Assembly: GCA_026710825.1 (NCBI GenBank)
Contig: JAPOQH010000030.1
Coordinates: 1 to 64,000, forward strand
DNA from: Chloroflexota bacterium
GTDB taxonomy: Bacteria > Chloroflexota > Dehalococcoidia > Lucifugimonadales > UBA3495
Direction: 5' to 3'
DNA: 64,000 nucleotides
Both the position numbers and the translations under genes were made by a program. The notes below the pieces were generated by a model. That model made no database searches. It was not told the DNA's origin and saw nothing but the letters and a program-made list of their open reading frames with translations. Position 1 is the first letter of the stretch. The number at the start of each line of letters is the position of its first letter. Below are positions 8,890 through 18,114 of this stretch, in pieces.

Positions 8890-9580
8890 ATCGGTAGCCC
8901 AACCCGCGCTCGCTCAGAATGTATTCCGGCGTTCGCGGATCGCGCTCGAGCTTTTGCCGCAGGTATGTTACGTACGTCCGCACGTATTGATGCTCTCCGC
9001 GGTACTCCGGACCCCAAACCCTTTCCAGCAAGGTATCGTGGCTCAGCAACTGGCCGGCGTTGTTGACCAGTTGGTATAGCAGGCGATATTCGGTTGGCCT
9101 CAAACGCATCTCCTTGCCGTTGGCAGAAACCAGGCTGCGGTCGAAATCGATCGTGAGCCAGTCGTCGACCACCACTTCCTGCAAGGGAGGTGGTTCGGTG
9201 GCTTCGATCCGGCGGAACAAAGCTCTGATGCGTGAGACCAACTCCCGCGGGCTGAAGGGTTTGGTCAGGTAGTCGTCCGCGCCCAAATCCAGCCCCCCTA
9301 CTCGGTCAGATTCGTCCCCACGCACGGTGACAAAAATAACCGGCACGGATGATTGTTCGCGGATACGGCTCAGGGTCTCGAACCCGTCCAGTTCCGGCAT
9401 CATCACGTCCAGCACCACCAGGTCAATGCTCTCCTGCTCGGCGAGCAATTTCAAGGCATCCTTTCCGTTGCCTGCCGTGGCGACGTTAAATCCCTCAACC
9501 TCGAGGTTCATCGCGGTGAACTGCACGATGTGAGGTTCGTCGTCGACTACCAGTATCGTCCGCTTGTCCGCCGACGTCAT
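8876..9580 (-). CDS. OmpR/PhoB-type response regulator
   Basis: 234 residues: receiver domain (about 8-122) with acidic pocket VVDDEPH, phospho-acceptor Asp58 in VVLDVMMPELDG and the lysine in DYLTKPF; then a winged-helix DNA-binding domain (about 140-233) with LRPTEYRLLYQL and RTYVTYLRQKL. It is probably phosphorylated by the adjacent histidine kinase, whose reading frame ends in a four-base overlap with this gene's start. Its 3' end overlaps that of the molybdopterin-domain gene. Targets are unknown. Confidence 0.93.
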   Translation of the reverse strand: MTSADKRTILVVDDEPHIVQFTAMNLEVEGFNVATAGNGKDALKLLAEQESIDLVVLDVMMPELDGFETLSRIREQSSVPVIFVTVRGDESDRVGGLDLGADDYLTKPFSPRELVSRIRALFRRIEATEPPPLQEVVVDDWLTIDFDRSLVSANGKEMRLRPTEYRLLYQLVNNAGQLLSHDTLLERVWGPEYRGEHQYVRTYVTYLRQKLERDPRTPEYILSERGLGYRFREL

Positions 9581-11202
9581 GCGTGCTCACGTCCTGGGTT
9601 TGGGAACACCAACGTAAACACCGACCCGCCGCCGGGATTGTCGCTTACGAAAATGGTGCCGCCATGGGCTTTCATAATTTCGTCGCAGATGTATAGCCCG
9701 AGACCAATCCCCCGCGGGTGGGACGAGTTGGGATTCTCAGATCGGTGGAACCTCTCGAATACCCGGCGAGATTCCCAACGTGGCACTCCCACTCCGGAAT
9801 CGCTGACCGTGATCGCCACAGTTCCACTCGGTTCCTCCTCGCCGCCAACCACCACCTGGCCTCCCGACGGAGAATACTTAACCGCGTTGTCAATCAGATT
9901 GATCAGTACCTCTTCCAGCAGATCCGGGTCCCCCTCTACCGGAGACAATTCTACGGGGAACCGGACGCAGAAGTGATGCTTTTGCGAGGTGGTGGAAATC
10001 CGCGCCACGACTTTCTCAGCCACGGCCGCCATGTCAACTTGTTCCGGATGTATCGGCAACTCGCCGGTCTCCAACCGAGACGCCAACAGGAGCCGGTTCA
10101 TCAACTGGCTCATGTGGTCGGTCTCTTCCTCAATGGCCTCGAATATGCGACTCAATGTGTCGCCGTCCCACTGGGCATCCGGCCTGGCAAGCGTATTGGT
10201 ATAACCCTTGATGATGGCCAGCGGGGTTTGCAACTGATGCCCCAACATGGACAGGAAGGTGGAGCGCATGTCCTCCACCTCGCGGACTCGCGTCATATCG
10301 CGCACGTTTACCACGGCGTTCAACGGCGCGAGTTCAGGGGAACGCACCACGGAATATACCAATGCGACATCGGTCGTACGGCCATCCCGCGAACGCACGC
10401 TGGCGCTCATCTCCGTAACATTGTCATTGGCGAACGACGTAGAATGCAGCATGGGGCACCTGCCAGGGCAAATTGGACGTCCCTCTCGGTCGCGCCAGTT
10501 CAATCCGACCGCGCATGGCAACCCCAAAACCTCCTCGCTGGGCAACCCCAGGAGCCTCTCCATCGCCAGATTGATGCTGACGATGCGACGGGCGGCGTCT
10601 ACGGTGTAAATCCCGTCCGCGCTCCCCTCAAGAATAGACTCAACCCGCTGCTTTTCCTGGACCAGCAGGTGCGCCAGCCGAGCCGACTGTACTGCGATGG
10701 CCGCCTGCTCCGCGAAAGCTGCCAGAACCGGTGGGTCAAGCTGAGAGAAGTTCGCCGCATCCGACGAGCGCAGCACAAGAATTAGTCCCACATTCTCGTC
10801 ATTGGTGTGCAGGGGCACGGCCATCACCGGATTCTGCATTTCGCCGGTGGTGGACACCGGCAGCGCAGATTGGGGAAACAGGGCCGACAGCAGTGCGAAC
10901 TGCTCCCGGCTCAATGCCAGGTCAGGAATCGCTTCGTTGAGCAACGGGCGGATCCGAGCGATTTGTTCCCGGTCCAGGCCATACGCCCCGGTGACCACGA
11001 ACCTGCGAACCGCGTCATCCCACGTGGCAACCACGGCCGCGCTCCCCCCGAGCGCACGCACCGCGTTCCTGAGGATGTTCTCAAGCTCGGGTTGAAGCTC
11101 AGCGCCGTCTTGGTTGTGATCCGGTTGGAAAGGAGTCGCCCTTAGGTTCCTGCTGATCATGGAATTGCACCGAAATGTTGGCCCCTTGCCGTTCGACGCC
11201 AC
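9577..11202 (-). CDS. Sensor histidine kinase with GAF and PAS domains
   Basis: Up to 541 residues with no membrane segment: GAF-like domain (about 35-180), PAS domain (about 185-305), HisKA with His322 in LGHQLQTPL, and HATPase with N-box NLIDNAVKYS, DSGVGV and GIGLGLYI. The H-box has Gln where Glu or Asp normally follows the histidine, which may affect autophosphorylation or phosphatase balance. The PAS domain holds three cysteines (C230, C245, C249, the last two as CPGRC). Translationally coupled to the response regulator. Neither ATG 11202 nor the in-frame ATG 11160 has a Shine-Dalgarno; a TAAAAT at 11215-11220 leaves almost no leader for the first, so 11160 is possible. Confidence 0.9.
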   Translation of the reverse strand: MASNGKGPTFRCNSMISRNLRATPFQPDHNQDGAELQPELENILRNAVRALGGSAAVVATWDDAVRRFVVTGAYGLDREQIARIRPLLNEAIPDLALSREQFALLSALFPQSALPVSTTGEMQNPVMAVPLHTNDENVGLILVLRSSDAANFSQLDPPVLAAFAEQAAIAVQSARLAHLLVQEKQRVESILEGSADGIYTVDAARRIVSINLAMERLLGLPSEEVLGLPCAVGLNWRDREGRPICPGRCPMLHSTSFANDNVTEMSASVRSRDGRTTDVALVYSVVRSPELAPLNAVVNVRDMTRVREVEDMRSTFLSMLGHQLQTPLAIIKGYTNTLARPDAQWDGDTLSRIFEAIEEETDHMSQLMNRLLLASRLETGELPIHPEQVDMAAVAEKVVARISTTSQKHHFCVRFPVELSPVEGDPDLLEEVLINLIDNAVKYSPSGGQVVVGGEEEPSGTVAITVSDSGVGVPRWESRRVFERFHRSENPNSSHPRGIGLGLYICDEIMKAHGGTIFVSDNPGGGSVFTLVFPNPGREHA

Positions 11203-11315
11203 ATTTTCTACGGGATTTTAACATTAAGCCCATTGGAAAAAGTTTTGAGGTGTCCGAAAATAAATGTTGATAGCTCCGGCGCGCTTTCTTGGCGTGCCAA
11301 GGCAAGGAGGAAGCA

Positions 11316-11501
11316 ATGCCCAGGTACGTTTACCGGTGCACTGCGTGCGACCACGAATACGACCAGCGTCAGAGTTTCGGAGCGGCTACCGAGAGTGAAT
11401 GCCCTGAGTGCTCCGGCCTTGCTCGTCGCATATTCCATGCCGTCCCCGTGATTTACAAGGGGTCCGGTTTCTATACCACGGATTACGCGCGCAAAAAGTA
11501 A
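11316..11501 (+). CDS. FmdB-family zinc-ribbon protein
   Basis: 61 residues beginning MPRYVYRCTACDHEYD with a second pair CPECSG, the FmdB/CxxC_CxxC_SSSS regulator family. A strong AAGGAGG before the ATG at 11316 sets the start, although the frame is open to 11289. The family is widespread upstream of chaperone or amidase genes and is called a putative regulatory protein, but its role is unproven. It lies 68 bases before groES and could be co-transcribed. Confidence 0.85.
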   Translation: MPRYVYRCTACDHEYDQRQSFGAATESECPECSGLARRIFHAVPVIYKGSGFYTTDYARKK

Positions 11502-11569
11502 ACCCGACCGGCTCAACACCCCGGCATTAGCCAGACCATAGAAAGCACAATATTGCAAGGAGGCATTAA

Positions 11570-11860
11570 GTGGCCACTTTCACACCACTCGGAGAGCGCA
11601 TCGTCATCAAGCCGATGGAGCAGGAAGCCCAGACTAGGGGCGGAATCCTGTTGCCCGACACCGCGAAGGAAAAGCCCCAGGAGGGCGAAGTCGTCGCTGT
11701 GGGCCCGGGTCGCGTTGCTGAAGACGGCAGCCGCATCGCCATGGAACTCACCATAGGGGACAAGGTCATCTACTCCAAGTATGCCGGCACTGAATACGAA
11801 GACGGCGACGAAGAGTACCTGATCATGCGCGAGTCCGACGTCCTCGCCAAAATCGGCTAA
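11570..11860 (+). CDS. groES: Co-chaperonin GroES
   Basis: 96-residue 10-kDa chaperonin that caps GroEL. The start is GTG at 11570, preceded by AAGGAGG at 11557-11563. Visible landmarks are [11 protein letters not shown], the mobile loop region [17 protein letters not shown] and [13 protein letters not shown]. Full length. It is followed 58 bases later by groEL. I searched the upstream region for a CIRCE element (TTAGCACTC-N9-GAGTGCTAA) and found none; the best promoter-like match upstream of the FmdB gene (TTGGAA, GAAAAT around 11233-11261) is weak, so heat control is not evident. Confidence 0.97.
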   Translation: MATFTPLGERIVIKPMEQEAQTRGGILLPDTAKEKPQEGEVVAVGPGRVAEDGSRIAMELTIGDKVIYSKYAGTEYEDGDEEYLIMRESDVLAKIG

Positions 11861-11879
11861 ATCAGTCCAATCCAGTTAA

Positions 11880-13538
<1,659 letters not shown>

Positions 13539-13567
13539 ACCTCCATCAGATTCCCGATGGGACTGGC

Positions 13568-13604
13568 GCCGGAGCGGCCTTTTGGCCGCTCCGGCATATT
13601 TTTT
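13568..13604 (+). terminator. Intrinsic terminator after groEL
   Basis: Perfect 12-base stem GCCGGAGCGGCC (13568-13579), TTTT loop, its complement (13584-13595), then ATATTTTTT. A classical rho-independent terminator. Confidence 0.92.
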
Positions 13605-13635
13605 GGCCGTCGGCGGGGGCTTCGTCGATCCGCGT

Positions 13636-13664
13636 TTTACGCGCCCGCCCGATGCGAGTATAGT
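13636..13664 (+). promoter_or_regulatory. Putative promoter of the MFS transporter
   Basis: TTTACG (13636-13641), 17-base spacer, TATAGT (13659-13664), directly after the groEL terminator. A start point near 13671 means the coding region must begin downstream of it, which excludes the upstream ATG at 13557. Confidence 0.5.
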
Positions 13665-13739
13665 TACCGTCGCACCACGTTCACCGCGATACAGCACGTA
13701 ACCGATTATTATGGATTCGAACGTCCTACGAGGATCCCG

Positions 13740-15107
13740 CTGAAAGACTCGTTACTGAAAAGGTTCCTGGCTTGGCATCCGCCTACTCCGTTCTTCTACG
13801 GCTGGTTGGTGCTCGCGACGGGCTGCCTTTCCAGCGCTGGTGGTTCCAGCGTCTCTCAGGTGGTCATGGGGACCGTGCAGGTCTATATTTCCGAAGACAC
13901 CGGGTGGAGCATTGAAAAGATTGCCATAGCGGTGACGGCAGGGACCTGGGTTTCCGGCCTGCTGGCTCCCATGGCGGGTTACATGGCAGACCGGTACGGC
14001 CCGCGCCTGCTCACCACCCTCGGCCTGGTAATTGTCGGCTGTTGTTTGCTGGTCATATCCAGTACCGGCAACAACTCACTGTGGCAGTTCATCATCCCAT
14101 ACGTGATCGCACGGTCGATCAGCAATCCCTTTTTGATTGGGGTGGTTCCGAGGGTCGCTACCGTTAATTTCTTCCGTCGCTGGCGCAACATCACCATCTC
14201 TATCTCTGGGATGGCCCGGCCGGTGGGCGGCGCTATCAACATTCAGATAATCTCGTTGATCGCGTTGAACCAGAGTTGGCGGGCCGCTTACGGTTACATA
14301 GGCGTGTTCCTGCTGTTGATGGCGGTGCCGGTGTTTTTGATTATGCGCCGCACCCCTGAGGAAATCGGCATGCTGCCTGACGGCGCCCGTCCCCGGGGCG
14401 CATCGGCGGTCGCGGGGCGGGCCAGCGGCGGTCGGGGCCGATCTGCCCCGGGATTGGAACCGGAGTTCAGTTGGACTGCCCGGGAGGCCATGCGCACGCG
14501 CGCTTATTGGTGCATTGCCGGCACTGCTGTTTTTGCGGTCATCGCGTCCGCGGGGTCGGGCTACATCTTGGTGCCATTCCTGGTGAGCGAGTCGGGCCCA
14601 GGCTTGGCCAATCCTCAAGCGGTGGGGGTGGGCAGTCTCGGTGCGGTGCTGGCGATGACGACCCTGGTGTGGGGATACCTTGCTGACAAGCTTGGGCCCC
14701 GATACTGCATGGTGATTACCATCACCGGGGCTGTGGCATCAGGGGTATTCTTGATTACCGGCGTGAACTCGGTATTGACGGCCTACCTGTTCGCCATCCT
14801 GTGGGGGTTTTTCTCCAACACGGTCGGGACGCTGGAGCATATGCTGCTGGCGCAGTATTTTGGACGGGGGTCCTTCGGGGCAATAATGGGTTCACTGGGA
14901 CCTCTGCAGACCACCGCCCTGGGTGTGGGTCCGCTGTTCGGCAGTTATTTGCTCACCTTCACGCACAGCTATTCGACGGTCTTCATCGTATTGATGGCGA
15001 TGTACGCTGGCGCGGGGATGCTGATTTTCCTGGCGCAAGCGCCCAGTCTGCCGCCTCGCGCATCAGCATCCCAAGCCGACGCCGTTGACACGGCCTCGGC
15101 AGTATAA
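13740..15107 (+). CDS. MFS transporter (oxalate/formate-antiporter-like), start uncertain
   Basis: Major facilitator protein of about 455 residues with 12 predicted helices. FFYGWLVLATG opens helix one and DRYGPRLL is the loop 2-3 motif; a basic, glycine-rich loop (about GASAVAGRASGGRGR) separates the two halves. Substrate unknown. No ATG or GTG lies in frame between the promoter and the first helix. Coordinates given use the CTG at 13740, five bases after AGGA. Alternatively ATG 13711 opens a ten-codon frame (MDSNVLRGSR) whose TGA overlaps that CTG; one extra C in the CCC run at 13736-13738 would join it to the transporter. A base-call error or a real lesion are both possible. Confidence 0.75.
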   Translation: MKDSLLKRFLAWHPPTPFFYGWLVLATGCLSSAGGSSVSQVVMGTVQVYISEDTGWSIEKIAIAVTAGTWVSGLLAPMAGYMADRYGPRLLTTLGLVIVGCCLLVISSTGNNSLWQFIIPYVIARSISNPFLIGVVPRVATVNFFRRWRNITISISGMARPVGGAINIQIISLIALNQSWRAAYGYIGVFLLLMAVPVFLIMRRTPEEIGMLPDGARPRGASAVAGRASGGRGRSAPGLEPEFSWTAREAMRTRAYWCIAGTAVFAVIASAGSGYILVPFLVSESGPGLANPQAVGVGSLGAVLAMTTLVWGYLADKLGPRYCMVITITGAVASGVFLITGVNSVLTAYLFAILWGFFSNTVGTLEHMLLAQYFGRGSFGAIMGSLGPLQTTALGVGPLFGSYLLTFTHSYSTVFIVLMAMYAGAGMLIFLAQAPSLPPRASASQADAVDTASAV

Positions 15108-15137
15108 TCTCCCCAATCCAACCCACGGAGGACAACC

Positions 15138-15530
15138 ATGCCAGAAGTAACCTACATGAACCCGGGCGGAATCGCAGATCCCTCTCCCTCAGGATTCACC
15201 GCCGTCGTGAAAGCAGGCAACACCGTTTATATCGCCGGGATGGTCGCCCAGGATGAGAACGGAAACGTGGTGGGGGCGGGCGACGCTGAAGAGCAAACCC
15301 GACAAATTTGGCGCAACATCGGCGTGGCGGTGCAGGCCGCCGGCGGCAGTCTCGCCGACATTGTGAAGACTACTACCTACGTCACCGGTATAGAGCACGG
15401 CGCGGCGGTGCGTAAGGTCCGCGGCGAATTGTTCGCATCCAACCCGCCGACCAGCACACTGTTGGTGGTCAGCGAGTTGGCCAATCCGGCCTACGTCGTG
15501 GAGATTGAGTCCATCGCCGTGATCGGGTAA
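15138..15530 (+). CDS. RidA-family protein (YjgF/YER057c/UK114)
   Basis: 130 residues of the RidA family, which hydrolyses reactive enamine/imine intermediates of amino acid metabolism. Features include the N-terminal GNTVYIAGMVAQD strand, EEQTRQIWRNI and the C-terminal PAYVVEIESIAVIG. The usual arginine that anchors substrate carboxylates is not in its typical place (NPPTSTLLVV instead of P-x-R-S/T), which suggests a RidA subgroup with other or no deaminase activity. GGAGG stands before the ATG. It is 30 bases after the MFS gene and ahead of a terminator, so it may be the last gene of that transcript. Confidence 0.88.
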   Translation: MPEVTYMNPGGIADPSPSGFTAVVKAGNTVYIAGMVAQDENGNVVGAGDAEEQTRQIWRNIGVAVQAAGGSLADIVKTTTYVTGIEHGAAVRKVRGELFASNPPTSTLLVVSELANPAYVVEIESIAVIG

Positions 15531-15583
15531 CTCGCGGCAGCGGTTTTCGGGCCGTGCCAAATATCCCATCAATTGAATAGTTG

Positions 15584-15624
15584 AAGGCCGGAGCATCCAC
15601 TGGGGATGCTCCGGCCTTCTATTT
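15584..15624 (+). terminator. Intrinsic terminator after the RidA gene
   Basis: 15-base perfect stem from 15584-15598 to 15604-15618 with a five-base loop, then CTATTTT. It ends the plus-strand transcript; the A-rich upstream side is too weak to make it clearly bidirectional. Confidence 0.88.
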
Positions 15625-15663
15625 TAAGTCCTGGGTCGTGCGGCCTTGTCTAAGGCCTGAACC

Positions 15664-15936
15664 TCATTCTCTGATGATACCCATCGACTCAGCTCGGCGA
15701 TGCTGCAGCACTTGCCACATTCTGTGCCAAACAAAGCGGCGCTCGGGCTCTTCCAATCGCCTGCCAATCAACTGGCGCACCGCTAGCACAGCCTGTCCTG
15801 CGAAGAACCCCCAGTGGCCCGGTTCATTTCGAATCCAACCTTCCACTCGGTCGGGATGATCGTCAGCGACTTTTGCCAGTATCTGATCCAAGCCTACATC
15901 GCCGTCGTCTTTACCATCCGGCATGGGTTCATCCAC
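15664..15936 (-). CDS. Unknown 90-residue protein in the thiamin operon
   Basis: Starts GTG at 15936, overlapping the thiS stop by eight bases, so it is translationally coupled to thiS. An in-frame ATG at 15924 is an alternative start. The N-terminus is acidic (DEPMPDGKDDGD); the rest is mostly helical with a Trp/His/Arg-rich core: VEGWIRNEPGHWGFFAGQ and RRFVWHRMWQVLQHRR. No cysteine, no membrane segment, no family recognised. Its place as last gene under the TPP riboswitch suggests a link to thiamin synthesis or salvage, but that is inference. Confidence 0.6.
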   Translation of the reverse strand: MDEPMPDGKDDGDVGLDQILAKVADDHPDRVEGWIRNEPGHWGFFAGQAVLAVRQLIGRRLEEPERRFVWHRMWQVLQHRRAESMGIIRE

Positions 15937-16132
15937 CGCCCACCGGCCGGACGATCTCCAGCGCGTCCCCAGGATTCAGCTTCACATCTGCGAAGTCTTC
16001 CTTCCGGATCACTTGTCCGTTGTAACCTACCGCGATAAATCGCATGTTCACGTCGATAGTCGCCAGATAGGATTGCAAATCCAGACCCTCATCTACGTCT
16101 CGCGGTTTCCCGTTCACTTTCAGCGTAATCAT
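15929..16132 (-). CDS. thiS: Sulfur-carrier protein ThiS
   Basis: 67-residue ubiquitin-fold sulfur carrier. MITLKVNGKPRDVDEG is the typical first strand pair, and the C-terminal VGGG provides the di-glycine end that is adenylated and thiocarboxylated before sulfur is handed to ThiG for thiazole formation. No ThiF-type adenylating enzyme is encoded in this window. The start lies 20 bases after the thiE stop. Confidence 0.92.
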   Translation of the reverse strand: MITLKVNGKPRDVDEGLDLQSYLATIDVNMRFIAVGYNGQVIRKEDFADVKLNPGDALEIVRPVGGG

Positions 16133-16152
16133 AGTGGCGTTACACCTCCTGT

Positions 16153-16848
16153 CTACCTGGGAACCACCGGCAATCCCGCCGCCTGATTCATCCGGGTATT
16201 TTCTGCCGATCCGTCGGCCATCGCTGATTTGAGACGTTCGGCAGCAGCGCCTGGATTGGGATCCGCCAGCACGGCCGTGATGACCGCTATGCCTTGTGCT
16301 CCAGCGGACATCACCTGGCCCACGTTGCCCTCCGTTATCCCTCCAATACCCAGCATGGGTTTGGTAATATTGGCATCCTTGATCCGGCTCAACAGCCCCG
16401 GCCCTGTAGGCTCCTCGCCGGGGTGTGACCGCGTGGTAAACATGGTGCCTACGAGCAGAAAATCCGCACCGCTTTGGACAGTATCGCCGGCTCCCTCGAC
16501 CGAATGGACGGATCGGCCAATTAGTGGCGTGTCGCCCAACATGCGCCGAGAAACGTCGGTAGGCAAACCCAATTCTCCGAGCTGGACGCCGTCGACCTGA
16601 GCTGCCACCGCGACGTCCACCCGTTCGTTCACCAGCAGCAGGGCTCTGCCCCTGATGGCGTTTTTCAACTCCTCTGCCAGTTCGAGCAATGCAGCGCCGG
16701 GCAGTTCCTTGTCCCGAAGTTGCACTACATCTACTCCACCAGACACCGCAGCGGACACCCGCTGAGTCATTTCATCGCGCGGACAAACCGCTGGATCCGT
16801 GACCAGGCACAGGCAGGGATAGGGCAGGACGGGTCTTTCGCCGGTCAC
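16153..16848 (-). CDS. thiE: Thiamine-phosphate synthase ThiE
   Basis: About 231 residues of a TIM barrel that couples HMP pyrophosphate with the thiazole phosphate to form thiamin phosphate. Motifs: QLRDKELPG, LLVNERVDVA, DGVQLGE, GTMFTTRSHPGE (phosphate/thiazole-binding loop) and GIGGITEGN. The frame is open far upstream through thiG, so the start is uncertain; GTG at 16848, 20 bases after the thiG stop, is the first plausible one and lacks a clear Shine-Dalgarno. TenI-type aminotransferase-like relatives are an alternative, but the conserved SHPG favours ThiE. Confidence 0.9.
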   Translation of the reverse strand: MTGERPVLPYPCLCLVTDPAVCPRDEMTQRVSAAVSGGVDVVQLRDKELPGAALLELAEELKNAIRGRALLLVNERVDVAVAAQVDGVQLGELGLPTDVSRRMLGDTPLIGRSVHSVEGAGDTVQSGADFLLVGTMFTTRSHPGEEPTGPGLLSRIKDANITKPMLGIGGITEGNVGQVMSAGAQGIAVITAVLADPNPGAAAERLKSAMADGSAENTRMNQAAGLPVVPR

Positions 16849-16868
16849 TTCAACAACCGTACAGTACG

Positions 16869-17654
16869 CTAATTCGCTGCAGCGGGTTCTGGGACATCGG
16901 TGGGTGGGCTGCTGGCAATCGCTTCCGTTCGCACCGGAATCCGCCCAGCCAGGTATGCCTGTCGACCGGCCTCCACCCCTTTCTTGAAAGCATCTGCCAT
17001 CAGGGCAGGATTTTCCGCCTGGGCGATAGCCGTATTGACCAACACCGCATCGGCGCCCATCTCCAGGGCTTTGGACGCATCCGACGGCACCGCAAGGCCG
17101 GCATCCACAACTACTGGTATCGTGGCGTTCTCCAGGATAATCCGGACCTCTTCCACGGTATGAATTCCCTGCCCAGATCCGATTGCCGAGCCAAGAGGCA
17201 TCACCGTAACGCAACCAACCTCCTCCAAGTTCTTAGCCAGGACGGGGTCGGCGTGGATGTATGGCAATACCTTGAACCCTTCATCCACCAATTGACGTGC
17301 GGCCTCCAGCGTGCCGTTAGGGTCGGGGAACAGGTATTTGGCGTCCGGAATGACCTCGAGTTTAACGAAATCCGTCTGTGCAACCTCCCTGCCCAAGCGC
17401 GCAACGAAGAGCGCCTCCTCGACGCTTCGGCAACCCGCTGTGTTGGGGAGGATCCAGTATTTGTCCAGGTTTATGTGCTCGAGGATGTTCTGTTCCGGAT
17501 TGTCGAGATCCAATCGTCGTATCGCAACCGTGACCATCTCGGTGCCCGACGCTTCCAGCGAATCGACCATTTCTTGCATGCTGCGATGTCGACCCGTCCC
17601 AACGATCAGCCGGGAATTGAACGATACGCCGCCTATCACCAGTTCATCGGCCAT
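16869..17654 (-). CDS. thiG: Thiazole synthase ThiG
   Basis: 261 residues. ThiG forms the thiazole phosphate from deoxyxylulose phosphate, dehydroglycine/glycine imine and ThiS thiocarboxylate. Landmarks: LIVGTGRHRS, the Schiff-base lysine in DFVKLEVIPD, VMPLGSAIGSGQG and VVVDAGLAVPSDA. AGGAG precedes the ATG at 17654 and the protein start MADELVIGGVSF matches the family, so the longer frame to 17702 is rejected. First gene of thiG-thiE-thiS-orf, behind a TPP riboswitch and terminator. Confidence 0.95.
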   Translation of the reverse strand: MADELVIGGVSFNSRLIVGTGRHRSMQEMVDSLEASGTEMVTVAIRRLDLDNPEQNILEHINLDKYWILPNTAGCRSVEEALFVARLGREVAQTDFVKLEVIPDAKYLFPDPNGTLEAARQLVDEGFKVLPYIHADPVLAKNLEEVGCVTVMPLGSAIGSGQGIHTVEEVRIILENATIPVVVDAGLAVPSDASKALEMGADAVLVNTAIAQAENPALMADAFKKGVEAGRQAYLAGRIPVRTEAIASSPPTDVPEPAAAN

Positions 17655-17700
17655 GGCTGCTACTCTCCTAGTGTGGTGTTCGAGGCGGTACGTACGCCCC

Positions 17701-17733
17701 AAAAACGTCGCCGCCAGGCGGAAACCCGGCGGC
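17701..17733 (-). terminator. Riboswitch-controlled terminator before thiG
   Basis: Minus-strand hairpin: arms 17725-17733 and about 17711-17719 (nine pairs with one G-U), six-base loop, then GACGTTTTT ending at 17701. It lies between the TPP aptamer and thiG, so ligand-dependent transcription termination is the likely mechanism. Confidence 0.8.
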
Positions 17734-17743
17734 CAAGTATTAG

Positions 17744-17843
17744 TGCTACCTACTGTTCCTACGCCGGCATTACCCGAGTCAGGTACAGACGGTCGGCGAC
17801 GAAATTGGTCGCCCTCTCAGCCCGGTTTGCCCAAGCTCCCGCC
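17744..17843 (-). promoter_or_regulatory. TPP riboswitch (THI element)
   Basis: Minus-strand RNA carries the conserved THI core: GGGCTGAGAGGGC, then ACCTGACTCGGGTAATGCCG and GCGTAGGAA. Helix AGCTTGG/CCGGGCT brackets the pyrimidine-sensing CTGAGA loop, and GGCGAC/GTCGCC forms the variable third helix. Binds thiamin pyrophosphate; with the terminator downstream it should switch thiG-thiE-thiS off when TPP is plentiful. The ends of the closing helix P1 were not resolved. Confidence 0.93.
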
Positions 17844-17874
17844 AGATTCGCGTCAGGCATTCGATTGTACGTTG

Positions 17875-17903
17875 AATTTAGCACTGCGGACGAATCAAGT
17901 CAA
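17875..17903 (-). promoter_or_regulatory. Putative promoter of the thiamin operon
   Basis: Minus strand: TTGACT (17898-17903), 17-base spacer, TAAATT (17875-17880). The start point near 17868 falls about 25 bases before the TPP aptamer, as expected for a riboswitch leader. The promoter overlaps the 3' end of the small membrane-protein gene. Confidence 0.6.
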
Positions 17904-18108
17904 CGTGCTTTACTTCTCTTGGAGTAAGGCGGTCTGATGATCGCGTTATCCATCCCTCATGCTCCCCAGGTGAGATCGGCCAGTACGTCTCGACCAAAGG
18001 ACTGTGGCCGACCGGACGGTTTAGCCACCCCGACCAGAGGTAAACGATCCCGACCAAAATCCCGGTCGCTATGACTACTCCGACAATCAGACACCCGTAG
18101 CGGGCCAT
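17878..18108 (-). CDS. Small membrane protein, function unknown
   Basis: 76 residues with a single N-terminal membrane helix (about residues 5-27, CLIVGVVIATGILVGIVYL) and a hydrophilic tail. It starts six bases after the stop of the CocE-type hydrolase, on the same strand, so it is probably co-translated with it. No family recognised. Its 3' end overlaps the thiamin-operon promoter, which adds some doubt that the whole frame is coding. Confidence 0.5.
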   Translation of the reverse strand: MARYGCLIVGVVIATGILVGIVYLWSGWLNRPVGHSPLVETYWPISPGEHEGWITRSSDRLTPREVKHVDLIRPQC

Positions 18109-18114
18109 ATCAGT

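Noticed and set aside
11203-11569. Possible CIRCE element or heat-shock operator before groES
   Set aside because: No TTAGCACTC-N9-GAGTGCTAA-like repeat is present on either strand in this interval.
13700-13745. A tRNA-like T-arm (GTTCGAATCC on the minus strand)
   Set aside because: The flanking bases do not form the five-pair T-stem and no acceptor or anticodon arm can be found.
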